From positions 1 through 64,000 of the forward strand of contig NZ_FCOL02000028.1 of the NCBI RefSeq assembly GCF_001544515.1: a stretch of DNA of 64,000 nt, given 5' to 3'. The position numbers and the translations under genes were made by a program. The notes under the pieces are model-generated. The model saw nothing but the letters and a program-made list of their open reading frames with translations, had not been told where the DNA came from and made no database searches. Source of the stretch: Caballeronia terrestris. GTDB taxonomy: Bacteria; Pseudomonadota; Gammaproteobacteria; Burkholderiales; Burkholderiaceae. This document shows, piece after piece, positions 9,532 through 18,300 of the stretch. Every line of letters begins with the position of its first letter. Positions within the stretch are counted from its first letter, which is position 1.

Positions 9532-11438
9532 TCGTCGGCACGGCGGGGCATATCGATCACGGCAAGACGACGCTTGTGCGCGCGCTGTCGGGCGTCGATA
9601 CCGATCGTCTGAAGGAAGAGAAGGCGCGCGGCATTTCGATCGAACTGGGCTACGCGTACGTGCCGCTGGAAAACGGCGACGTGCTCGGCCTGATCGACGT
9701 GCCCGGCCACGAGAAGCTCGTGCACACGATGGCGGCGGGCGCGTGCGGCATCGACTTCGCGCTGCTCGTGATCGCCGCCGACGACGGCGTGATGCCGCAA
9801 ACGCGCGAGCATCTCGCGATCCTCGAATTGCTTGGCGTAGCGCGCGGCGCGGTGGCGGTGACGAAGATCGATCGCGTCGATGGAGAGCGCCTGGAGGAAG
9901 TGCGCGAGGAGATCAAAGCGTGGCTCGCGACGAGCCCGTTGAGAGACGCACCACTCTTCGATACCAACGCCACGCAGGAGCACGACCCCGGCGTCGCCGC
10001 ACTCGATACGCATCTGCGCGAGGCGGCCGCGCACTGGCGTATGCGTCGGGACGACGGGCTGTTCCGGCTTGCCGTCGATCGCGTGTTCACGCTCGCCGGG
10101 CAGGGCACGATCGTGACGGGGACGGTGTTCGCGGGGCGCGTGAATGCCGGCGACACGATGCTGCTCGCGCCTAAGGGCGAGCCCGTGCGCGTGCGTGGCA
10201 TCCACGCGCAGAACCGCGCGACGCAGGCGGGTCGCGCGGGCGAACGCTGCGCGCTGAATCTCGCCGGTATCGACAAGGACGCGATCGCGCGCGGCGACTG
10301 GATCGTCGATGCGCGGCTCAACGCGACGTCGGAACGTATCGATACCGAACTCACGCTGCTGTCGGACGCAGGCTCGACGCTCACGCACTGGGCGCCGCTG
10401 CACGTGCATCTCGGCACGACGCATCAGGTCGCGCACGTTGCGCTGCTCGACGGCGATACGCTCGCGCCGGGCGAGACGGCCCGCGTGCAACTCGTCTTCG
10501 ATAAACCCGTGTGCGCGCTGCCGGGCGATCGCTTTATCGTGCGCAACGCGCAGGCGAGCCGTACGGTCGGCGGCGGGCGCGTGCTCGATCCGTTCGGCCC
10601 CGCGCGAAAGCGGCGCACGCCGGAGCGGCGCGCGTGGCTCGATGCGCTCGTCGACATGCTGGATACGCATCGTATCGATGATCTGCTCGCGCGGGCGCCG
10701 AACGGCTTGCGGCGCTCGTTGCTCGAACACTTGAGCGGAATGCCGGCGGCGTCCCTCGCGATGCCCGCCGACACGCATACGGTGCCGTTGCCGAATGACG
10801 TGCTGTACGTGGCCGGCGCGCGCTGGGTCGATCTGACGACGCGTCTGATCGAAGCGTTGCGCGTGTTTCATCAGCGCTCACCGGATGAGCAGGGGCCGGA
10901 CACGGCGCGTCTGCGGCGCATCACGGCCCCGCTGGTTCCGGACGCGTTGTGGCGCGCGCTCGTCGATTCCTCCGTCGAGGAAAAGCGAGTCGCGCGAAGC
11001 GGTCGCTGGCTGCATCTGCCGGAGCACGCTGTCACGCTCGATGCCGCCGAACGCGCGTTGGCCGACGTGCTGCTGGCGTCGATCGAAGCGGGACGCTTCG
11101 ATCCGCCGTGGGTGCGCAATCTGGCGGGCGCGCATGGCGTCGACGAGGGGCGGGTGCGTCAGTTGTTGCGCAAGCTCGCGCGACAGGGCGAGGTGTTCCA
11201 GGTCGTGCGCGATCTCTTCTATCATCGCGACGCGATTCGCGAGCTAGCGCGGCTGGTCGCGTCGGAAGCGGAGCAGCGTGACGGCAGGCTCGGCGCGGCG
11301 CCGTTTCGCGATGCGAGCGGGCTGGGACGCAAGCGCGCGATTCAGGTTTTGGAATTCTTCGATCGCGTTGGGTATACTCGCTTCCACCGCGATTTGCATG
11401 TATTGCGTAGTGATAGCCGGTGGCAGGAGCTGGGTTGA
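9528..11438 (+). CDS. selB: Selenocysteine-specific translation elongation factor SelB
   Basis: 636-residue GTPase that brings Sec-tRNA(Sec) to the ribosome at a UGA followed by a SECIS hairpin. The EF-Tu-like part shows G1 GHIDHGKTT (residues 7-15), the G3 segment DVPGHEK and the G4 TKID. Domains II and III follow (for example [13 protein letters not shown]). The C-terminal third forms winged-helix repeats that bind the SECIS RNA and ends near [17 protein letters not shown] sequence. The ATG is embedded in the selA stop (ATGA). The tRNA-Sec gene follows 33 bp after the stop. Confidence 0.96.
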   Translation: MIVGTAGHIDHGKTTLVRALSGVDTDRLKEEKARGISIELGYAYVPLENGDVLGLIDVPGHEKLVHTMAAGACGIDFALLVIAADDGVMPQTREHLAILELLGVARGAVAVTKIDRVDGERLEEVREEIKAWLATSPLRDAPLFDTNATQEHDPGVAALDTHLREAAAHWRMRRDDGLFRLAVDRVFTLAGQGTIVTGTVFAGRVNAGDTMLLAPKGEPVRVRGIHAQNRATQAGRAGERCALNLAGIDKDAIARGDWIVDARLNATSERIDTELTLLSDAGSTLTHWAPLHVHLGTTHQVAHVALLDGDTLAPGETARVQLVFDKPVCALPGDRFIVRNAQASRTVGGGRVLDPFGPARKRRTPERRAWLDALVDMLDTHRIDDLLARAPNGLRRSLLEHLSGMPAASLAMPADTHTVPLPNDVLYVAGARWVDLTTRLIEALRVFHQRSPDEQGPDTARLRRITAPLVPDALWRALVDSSVEEKRVARSGRWLHLPEHAVTLDAAERALADVLLASIEAGRFDPPWVRNLAGAHGVDEGRVRQLLRKLARQGEVFQVVRDLFYHRDAIRELARLVASEAEQRDGRLGAAPFRDASGLGRKRAIQVLEFFDRVGYTRFHRDLHVLRSDSRWQELG

Positions 11439-11471
11439 GTTTCTGCTGCCCGCACACGCGTTTTAGTTGCA

Positions 11472-11566
11472 GGAAGGCATCCGTATCCGGTGGTGCGGCT
11501 GAGCTTCAAACTCAGTAGGGGGCGTCAGCCGCTCCCTGGTAGGTTCGACTCCTGCTGCCTTCCGCC
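11472..11566 (+). tRNA. selC: tRNA-Sec (anticodon TCA)
   Basis: The acceptor stem has 8 bp, GGAAGGCA (11472-11479) with TGCCTTCC (11556-11563), one pair longer than ordinary tRNAs and diagnostic of tRNA-Sec. The anticodon arm is CTGAG (11499-11503), loop CTTCAAA with TCA at 11506-11508, and CTCAG (11511-11515). A long variable arm (about 11516-11539) precedes the T arm with GGTTCGACTCC. The discriminator G and CC are encoded; the final A is not. It lies 33 bp after selB in the same direction. Confidence 0.96.
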
Positions 11567-12044
11567 GCTCCAGGCTCTCAGACGTTCTCGTCCTTTCTCG
11601 ATATTCCCGGAAGTCCCTTATTTGACGCAGGTTTGGGGATAGCAATCTACTTGCACCTTCTCGCACGGACTCGCACAATTTCAGCCAGAAATGCCAAGAC
11701 GGGCAACACGCACGTGCGCGTTGACACTCGAGATCGCGGCGGCGAGAACGGTGCTCGTTCTGCTTGCAAAAACCTTCGCTTTGAACGCCACTGAATGCAT
11801 CCGTTGGATTCTCTTCGTTATTTCCTCGGTTCCTTTTGCCAGCATTCTCGCTGGCTCAGGCCCCGGCCAAACCACTTATCCGACTGTCCGAATTTGCGAG
11901 GCCACCATACAGCCACGTTCACGGCGTGGACTGACGAAAAAACAATCATGCATTGCGCGCCGGCCATGGATTTCGCACGAAGAAGATTGACGCGTGCAAC
12001 GCGTGATCCCAGGAACTCTCGAATGAGTAATTTGCTGTTGGGAT
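11567..12044. other. Non-coding stretch after tRNA-Sec
   Basis: Nearly 480 bp without a convincing gene. Base composition and codon pattern of the short open frames here do not resemble the neighbours. The only recognisable item is a scrap of an IS3-type transposase OrfA on the minus strand (separate entry). The 3' end of a tRNA gene is a common integration site, but I see no integrase and no repeat of the tRNA 3' end in the window. Confidence 0.5.
11771..11821 (-). mobile_element. Remnant of IS3-family transposase OrfA N-terminus
   Basis: The minus strand encodes ITKRIQRMHSVAFKAKV, which resembles the beginning of IS3-family OrfA proteins (consensus like TKRxRRxHSxAFKAKVALAA). The similarity stops after about 17 residues, and no inverted repeats or OrfB lie nearby, so this would be only a fragment. 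The call is by eye from a short match and could be chance. Confidence 0.35.
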
Positions 12045-12071
12045 ACGAAAGGGCACCTGCTTTAGGTGCCA
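12045..12071 (-). terminator. Hairpin terminator for the SDR gene at 12079
   Basis: GGCACCT and AGGTGCC (12052-12058 and 12064-12070) form a 7-bp stem with a 5-nt loop, 8 bp past the stop of the minus-strand SDR gene. Read on that strand, the hairpin is followed by CTTTCG, a short T run. A plausible but modest intrinsic terminator. Confidence 0.5.
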
Positions 12072-12078
12072 AAGGGTT

Positions 12079-12789
12079 TTAGCGACCGGCGCTCTGGCCG
12101 CCGTCGACGTGCAAAATTTCTCCCGTGATAAACGGTGCAGAATCAAGGAACAGAATCGCGTCGGCGATATCGCTCATCTCGCCCATGCGCCCAAGCGGAT
12201 GAAAGGCTCCCAGCGCTTCGTAAGTTTCCGGCGCGTGCATCGGCGTCTTGATGATCCCCGGCGCGACGGCATTCACGCGAATACCTTTCCTGGCGCACTC
12301 GATCGCCAGCGACTTCGTGGCGGCGTTCAGACCACCCTTCGTCAGGGCGGCCAGCACCGAAAACACACCGCTGATTGCGGCGTCAACGGTGCTGGATGTC
12401 ACGCTAACCACGTGGCCGCTCGAATGCCTTTCCATTTCGGCGATAGCGAGTTGCGTGATGTGAAAGAAACCCGCGATATTCACATTCACCACCGCGGCGT
12501 AGTCTTCGGCGGTATGTTGGGTGAATGGCTTTCCGATGTATATGCCAGCGTTGTTCACCAGCGTATCGATCCTTCCAAATCGTGCGATACCTTCGGAAAT
12601 GACGCGCTGGGCAGTTGCCGGATCACCAATGTCACCCGCTACCGTGAGAATGTTCGGGTCGTCGGACGGCTTGATCGACCGTGCGGTCGCAACAATGCGA
12701 TAGTCGAGTCTTCGAAATGACTTCACGACTTCGGCGCCAATGCCTTGCGATGCGCCGGTAACGACGACAACCTTTTGTGACTTGCTCAT
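12079..12789 (-). CDS. SDR-family protein with atypical active site
   Basis: 236-residue short-chain dehydrogenase/reductase fold. The cofactor motif TGASQGIG is at residues 11-18 and NNAG at 79-82, and the C-terminus ends in the usual GEILHVDGGQSAG. The catalytic YxxxK is not intact: the position four before Lys151 is Ala147 (AALTKGG), although the Ser region (TSS, 131-133) is present. Some SDR subgroups share the AALTKGG sequence, so this may be a real divergent clade, not decay. Substrate unknown. It follows the NmrA-like gene by 106 bp in the same direction and may be co-transcribed with it. Confidence 0.85.
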   Translation of the reverse strand: MSKSQKVVVVTGASQGIGAEVVKSFRRLDYRIVATARSIKPSDDPNILTVAGDIGDPATAQRVISEGIARFGRIDTLVNNAGIYIGKPFTQHTAEDYAAVVNVNIAGFFHITQLAIAEMERHSSGHVVSVTSSTVDAAISGVFSVLAALTKGGLNAATKSLAIECARKGIRVNAVAPGIIKTPMHAPETYEALGAFHPLGRMGEMSDIADAILFLDSAPFITGEILHVDGGQSAGR

Positions 12790-12895
12790 GTTTTACCCTG
12801 AAAATTTTGGTTGGACTTCAACGCCGATCGGGCCGGTGGCTCCGACCAACGCAAATGCAGAGACGCGTTGACTCAGGTTGCGTATGAACCTGCAA

Positions 12896-13648
12896 TCAAC
12901 CCTTTTCAGCCTGCGCCAGCCACTGGTCGAGACTGACGCGACCGATCCGCGCGTCGCCGAGCGGCACGAGCGACTGTTCCTCGACACGGCCGCCGTAGTA
13001 CCGCGCATCTCGATCCGTCACCACCGGGCGCGCGTCGCCGACCGATTTCAGATAACGCGTGACGATCTCCGCGAAGGGCCTGCGGTCTGGCCCGGCGATG
13101 TCGACCGTTCCGTTCAGCGGCGCGGCGAGCGCGACCTGCACGAGGTTCGCCGCGACGTCGTCCGCGGAAATCGGCTGAAACAACCCGTCGCCGATGCGCA
13201 CCGCGCCGCCGTCCGTGCTGAAGTCCGCGATACCGCCGATGAACTCCATGAACTGAGTCGCGCGCACGATCGCGTACGGCACGCCCGCCGCTTCGATCAC
13301 TTTTTCTTGCGCAACCTTGGCAACGAAATACGCGTTCTCCGGCGTGCGGTCGCAGCCGACGATTGATAGCGCGACGTGATGGCGCACTCCTGCGGCTACT
13401 TCGGCCTTGCCGAGGTTGCGCGCCGAGGTGCGGAAGAAGTCGAGCACCGCCTGGGGCTCCCATGACGGCGCGTTCGTCACATCCACTACGACGTCCGCGC
13501 CCACCAATGCATTGCTCAGGCCCTCGCCTGTCACAGCGTTCACACCTGTACGCGGCGACGCAGGGAGCGCCTCATGGCCCGCTTCGCTTAGCAGCGTGAC
13601 AACACGCGAGCCGATCAGGCCGGAACCACCAATTACGACTATCTTCAT
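12896..13648 (-). CDS. Atypical SDR / NmrA-like NAD(P)-binding protein
   Basis: 250-residue Rossmann protein beginning MKIVVIGGSGLIGSRV, the GGxGxxG-type dinucleotide motif of extended/atypical SDRs. It lacks the classical YxxxK and resembles NmrA/YwnB-type proteins that bind NAD(P) and act as redox sensors or quinone/flavin reductases. The start at 13648 was chosen because the Rossmann beta strand begins there; a longer frame upstream adds only Arg-rich sequence. A perfect inverted repeat (13774-13788) in its upstream region could be the operator of its regulator. Confidence 0.85.
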   Translation of the reverse strand: MKIVVIGGSGLIGSRVVTLLSEAGHEALPASPRTGVNAVTGEGLSNALVGADVVVDVTNAPSWEPQAVLDFFRTSARNLGKAEVAAGVRHHVALSIVGCDRTPENAYFVAKVAQEKVIEAAGVPYAIVRATQFMEFIGGIADFSTDGGAVRIGDGLFQPISADDVAANLVQVALAAPLNGTVDIAGPDRRPFAEIVTRYLKSVGDARPVVTDRDARYYGGRVEEQSLVPLGDARIGRVSLDQWLAQAEKG

Positions 13649-13773
13649 GGCAGATTCTCCAGATAAAAATAATTGAACGTGCGGGGCGCCGGCGGGCATC
13701 GTATTACGTGAAAGTGTTCGCCGCCGTCGCATCGTGTGAGGCTATTCTGGAAGGATCATGTTCTATCGAAAAG

Positions 13774-13788
13774 TGACAAGAATTGTCA
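13774..13788. promoter_or_regulatory. Perfect inverted repeat TGACAA-GAA-TTGTCA
   Basis: A 6-bp perfect palindrome with a 3-bp spacer, 125 bp upstream of the NmrA-like gene start. Its size suits a dimeric helix-turn-helix repressor such as HxlR or TetR types. No intact regulator gene stands divergently here; the next recognisable sequence is a broken MocR regulator fragment, so the cognate regulator is unknown. Confidence 0.4.
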
Positions 13789-13869
13789 AACCAACTAGTC
13801 CAAGTCGGTTCCGCGCCTTATGCCAGTGAGACCGTCTTGACAGTGCGACTACCACACTGACCGATCAAA

Positions 13870-14010
13870 ATCGGCTGGCGGCAGCAATTGCCGATCTCTC
13901 TGCAGATCTGCGAGCGTTTCAGGACCGCGGTGCCCGAGGGGCATTTGCGTCCGGGCGATCGCGTGCCCGTGCTGCGCAGCCTCCTCACCCGGCTGAACAC
14001 GCACGCGGCA
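13870..14010 (+). pseudogene. Fragment of GntR/MocR-type regulator, N-terminal DNA-binding part
   Basis: The plus strand reads RQQLPISLQICERFRTAV and then GHLRPGDRVPVLRSLLTRLN, the winged-helix start of MocR/PdxR regulators (GntR domain). After about 40 residues the match is lost and no aminotransferase domain follows in any plus frame. There is no start codon in a good context. This is a truncated remnant, not a working gene. Confidence 0.6.
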
Positions 14011-14639
14011 CGGCCGAGTTGGAATGCAACGGTGTGCGGGAGATGCGTCGTGTCTGTTCGCCGGCTTTCCAATAGGAGTTACTTGTGCGGCTCAGGGTCT
14101 TTCGCAAAACGGAGTCTCTGTCTCGGTATTGCCTCGGCACCGTAGCTAACCCGAGAAAGAGTCACTGGCTGCGCAACAAGGCCGCCTTAAACTGAGCTCC
14201 CAAAGAACTTCTGTATGTCGGAAAGTGCGCCGGAGCCGTCCGACCAAAGCCGATAGTTGAGTGACAGTAATGGCCGACAACGGGCCGACCGCCCCGAATG
14301 CGCGAGCGGCGGTTGTGCGCTGGAAGCGGTCGTTGCTGTGTCTAGAGTCCGGCGGGCGGCTCGGGATCGTGAGTGCGCTTTCATTCGCAACTGCAGAGGC
14401 GTGAATGGCCGGAATGTGTCGGGCAGCCGCCCTGACCGAGGCCAAGACCTGAACGGCGGCATTGGCCGATGAACCGACTTCGACGATGCATGAACCGGCG
14501 ACAGGTCATCGGCCTTATGCGAAGCGTTCCGAAAGGCCGAGAATTTGCTCGCCGGCCCGGCCACGCGAACGGCCATCGCACGCCGGCTTCCCCAGACATC
14601 GAATTGATGAAAGGCCGCCGAGCCACGAGGCACGCGTAT

Positions 14640-14920
14640 CAGATTCGCCCAAATAGCGCCCGCGGGCGGTCCTTGCGCGTGCTCGCCAAGACCCGCAATC
14701 CGCTCACCAACTGCTCGCGGCTGCTCGCGCATGCAAGGTTGATTCGCACGCCGTGCTCGATTTCCGAACGATCCACCGCAAACGCAGACGACGGCATGAC
14801 AACGACGCCGCGCGCTTTGGCATTCGCAGCGAACGAGGCGCTGATCCCACACGAAGCGGACGAGGTGCCACGGCTCATTGTCGACGATCACTCCGCCGAG
14901 GCGTTCCACCGATAGCACCG
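14640..14920 (-). pseudogene. Fragment of MocR-type aminotransferase-like domain, C-terminal part
   Basis: The minus strand encodes LSVERLGGVIVDNEPWHL and, after a frameshift near 14820-14870, FAANAKARGVVVMPSSAFAV and then HGVRINLACASSREQL. The second part matches the end of the fold-type I aminotransferase domain of MocR regulators (the xGVxVxPxxxF and VRIxLAxxxxREQL elements). It lies opposite to the N-terminal fragment at 13870-14010, so the two may come from one inverted and broken gene or from two different ones. Confidence 0.55.
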
Positions 14921-14925
14921 CGCTC

Positions 14926-15345
14926 GCACGAGTCGCGACGGGCCTTACGCCGGAAATGGTCGCCGCCGTGGCCAAGCTGATGCGCAATCAGGATCTGATA
15001 CTCGCGGCAAGGAAGCGGCCGGTCATCGTGAAATTCAGGAACACGGTCGGGCTGCCCGGGCACCTTTCGGTGCGTCTCCAACCGAACCATCCAACCGACG
15101 ACATCAAGGAGATTGCAGCATCGATGATCGACGGCCTGATTTACGGCTGCGGCGACGCGATGATCGGATCAATCCCGCCTCGGACTTGCCGCACGCGATT
15201 ACCGCGTTGCTCGAAATGATGGATCCGTTCCGTCAACGCTACGACGTGCCGACGCAGACCTGCGTCCTGACCCATGTGACCGATACGACGCCAGTTCGTA
15301 CAAGTCGATTGTTCCAATCGCACCAGCACATAGCGTCTTTCATTC
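14926..15345 (+). pseudogene. eutB: Fragment of ethanolamine ammonia-lyase large subunit (eutB)
   Basis: The plus strand reads ARVATGLTPEMVAAVAKLMR, NQDLI, then LQPNHPTDDIKEIAASMIDG and YGCGDAMIG, a close match to an internal part of EutB, the adenosylcobalamin enzyme that splits ethanolamine to acetaldehyde and ammonia. At about 15168-15172 one base is missing. Restoring it gives INPASDLPHAITALLEMMD and TQTCVLTHVT, the next EutB segment. The 5' part (substrate-barrel start) and the 3' part are absent, and eutC is not found. The fragment ends at or inside the 3' end of the patatin gene on the other strand. Confidence 0.75.
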
Positions 15346-18300
15346 GAGTGGCGGGAATGGCGATTTGAACGGTTGCGCGGCGAGCGCATACCACGAGCCA
15401 GCCCATCCGCGAAGATAGCGAATGCCCTCCGCAGCCGACAAATCCGTCGCCACACAGGCCGATTGCTGACGAGTCGCGTTAGGCCCTCGCGCGCTCTCGC
15501 AAGCGGAGCGCGTCGTATGGCAATGGACGCCGTAGCGCCCCGGTCCGTCCTTGCGGACATCTTCCTGATAACAGTAGGCGGAATCCGGCGGACCCCCGAC
15601 GTTGGCTTGCAAAGGTGGTATCCACACTTCGATCGTGCCGGGCCGGCCTTCGAGGCGAGCGGAAAGCGGAACGACCGACCACTGGGGCGCTGCGTCTTTC
15701 GGAGCGAGCTGGTCGGCGCACGGCTTCGAGTCGGGATCGTGGTAGATCACGGTCGGCACGGTGTACGGCTGAGGCGCCTTGCGTCCGCTGCGGCGCGCGG
15801 TATCCCATACATCCTCGACAGGCGGGACCGATGCGCCCAGCGCGCGCCACGGCTCGCGCAACGAGCGCACGCGATCGCGCAACTCCGGTCCGTAGATCTG
15901 AAGGTAGACCGTTCGGCCTTTGCAGGCTAGCGGCTGCGCTGCAGTCGCCGGTGGCGGGGGTTGGGTTGCTCCCGTGGCGACGGTGGATGAGGCGCCTTGT
16001 GCCTCGGATGCGTAAGGATCCGAGGCGGATTGCGGCGGGGGCGGCGATGTCTGCGGATTCGGTGCTGCGGGAACGTCGGAACCGATCACTGGCGGGGCCG
16101 TGGTCGATGCCGCCGTTTTCCAGATCGCGTGGTTCGGGCAGTTGACGGAGTTGTTGCTCGCGTTCGTGCCGTCGCCATAGCTTCGAATCCAGTATTGCTG
16201 TTCACATACCGCGCGCGGCTCAGTCTGTAAACAGGCAGGCAGTTTGTCGTCACTGGCAAGCGCGTCGCAGGCCGGATGGCGCTGCGTCGCGCGCCGGCAA
16301 GCATCCCTGGTGCTGCTCACCATGAGAAGAATCAATGGCGAATTCCGGAACGCCTGCGAATTCAGGTCCGTGCATTCCACTTCGCCAATTCGCAATAGCG
16401 CCGACGCCATCTCGCCGATGCGTGCATCGTTCAACGCCAACTGCGTGGTGTTCGTCGGCGCGATCTTGCCGAAGATGTCCGTGAGTTCCCTGAACGACGC
16501 TGGCTGGATGTGCGTGCTGCTGTCTCTCGCCTGAAGCTCGGCCTTGACCGCCTGCCACGTGCTGAACCCGAGTGTGGCGATGGCGCCTATGCTGAACGAT
16601 GCCGTGACCGCGCTCGCGGCCGCGATGCGCGCGGGTATGCGTCTGGTCTGAACGGGAAGCCGGTTCGCTTCGGTTGCTGCGTCCGCCGAACCGGAGGCCG
16701 AAGCTTCGTCCTTGACGAAATTCTGGTCGACGAACTGTGGGAGATCGTCGAGGAGGCCTGCTGTCAGATGGCGTCCAAGCGTCTGTCCGAGCCGGAAGTA
16801 ACTCTCCCATTGCGCTTCGCTGAAGAACTGATCCGTCGTCGGCTCTTGTGGAAACAGCGGATTGTCTCCCTTGAAGTTGACGAGATCGACAGGCATGTTC
16901 GCGCACATGTTCGGCTTGACGACGATCATGTGGGCAATTTTTGGCGTTCCCTTGTAGGTCACTTGCGCGAGGGCGAGACAAGCCGTGCTCTCTTCCGACG
17001 CGAGTTCATCGAGCGAGCCGAAGCCACAGATCGCGTGCGCGTCGCCCGGCTTCGGCCTCAGGAACGTCACCTCGGCTTGCAGATCGATGCGTGCCTTGCG
17101 CACGAGGTTCTCCAGATCACGGAAGCCATAGCGCGGATCCGCGCCGCAGTCGGCCACCACGATCAGGCTGCAGCGCTCCCGCAGCAGCGCGTAAGCGCCG
17201 GTATTCTCGATATGCCCGCCGTCGCTGAGATACCAGTACCGGCTTTCGTCGCCATTGAAGCGGCCGACCAGTTCACTCAGAAGCTGCTCATACTTGCTCG
17301 CACCGCCGCGATGCTTCGAGACCGGCGCGCTGTCAGCCTGCGTCTGCACGAGTGCGTCGCTGTCGCACCAGTAGCCGAGCCGCAGACCCGCGATCATCGA
17401 GAGCGCGGCGATCCCCGGGCGGGTGTTGCCGCCAAGACCGGGAGCCACGGCGGCGCCCGATATCGCCATCCACGAGCCAAGGCTCGGCGCGCCCTTGGGA
17501 TCGATCCGCGCCCAGCCGCGCTGGCCCACACGGATCAGCCCGTTCGGACCGACTGTCATCAGCATGCCCTTGCGATCCTGATTGAACAGTCCCCCGCGCG
17601 GATCGTGCGTCTGATTGATGCAGACGTTCAACAGGTGGATCGGGCCACCGGCCTCATGGGGCGAATAGTCGCTGATGCTGACGTCGTCGAGAGGATGAAC
17701 GTCGTCGATGCGCGACATCGGTCCGTCGGGACTCGAATCGAACGGCGTGTCGACGGTGGCATCGTTCGAATTCGGATCGAACCGCTTCGGATTTGCCGCG
17801 CCCAGGAAGCTTCTCACGAGCCGGGCACGGTAGAACGAATACAGCGAGGACCTGTTGAGCGAATCGAGGCTGTGAAACGAGACGAGCACGACGACGAGCG
17901 GCGCCGCAACCATCAACGCCAGCCAGAGCGCGCCCAGTTCGAAGTCGAGAGGCGCGGGTGGGCGGCTGAAAAGCGCCGCGGTGGCCGTGCGGTGAAGCAG
18001 GCTGATCCAGAATACGACGATCAGGGCGAGTACCGCGATGCCCGCCAGATTGACGAGAGCGAGCAACCTGCGGCGCGAGAGGGGCGCGAGGTTCTGCGGC
18101 AGGTCCGAAATTCTTGGCAGGAGCACGCGTAGCGCGATGACCGTCGTCGCGATCGCACCACCGACGATACCCGTGTTTGCGGTATCGCCCTTGGCGAACC
18201 ACCATGCGAGTCCATCGATGACACCGAGCGCGAGGATCACCAGGACGATCCGCAAGACGTTGGCGAGACAGGTGGTCAAGGCGTTCCTGAGCGCGTCGGG

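Noticed and set aside
8020-10871. Large minus-strand frames opposite selA and selB
   Set aside because: Arg/His/Ala-rich shadows with no domain; the plus-strand genes are certain.
11463-11678. Minus-strand frame over the tRNA-Sec gene
   Set aside because: Antisense of a certain tRNA, no protein features.
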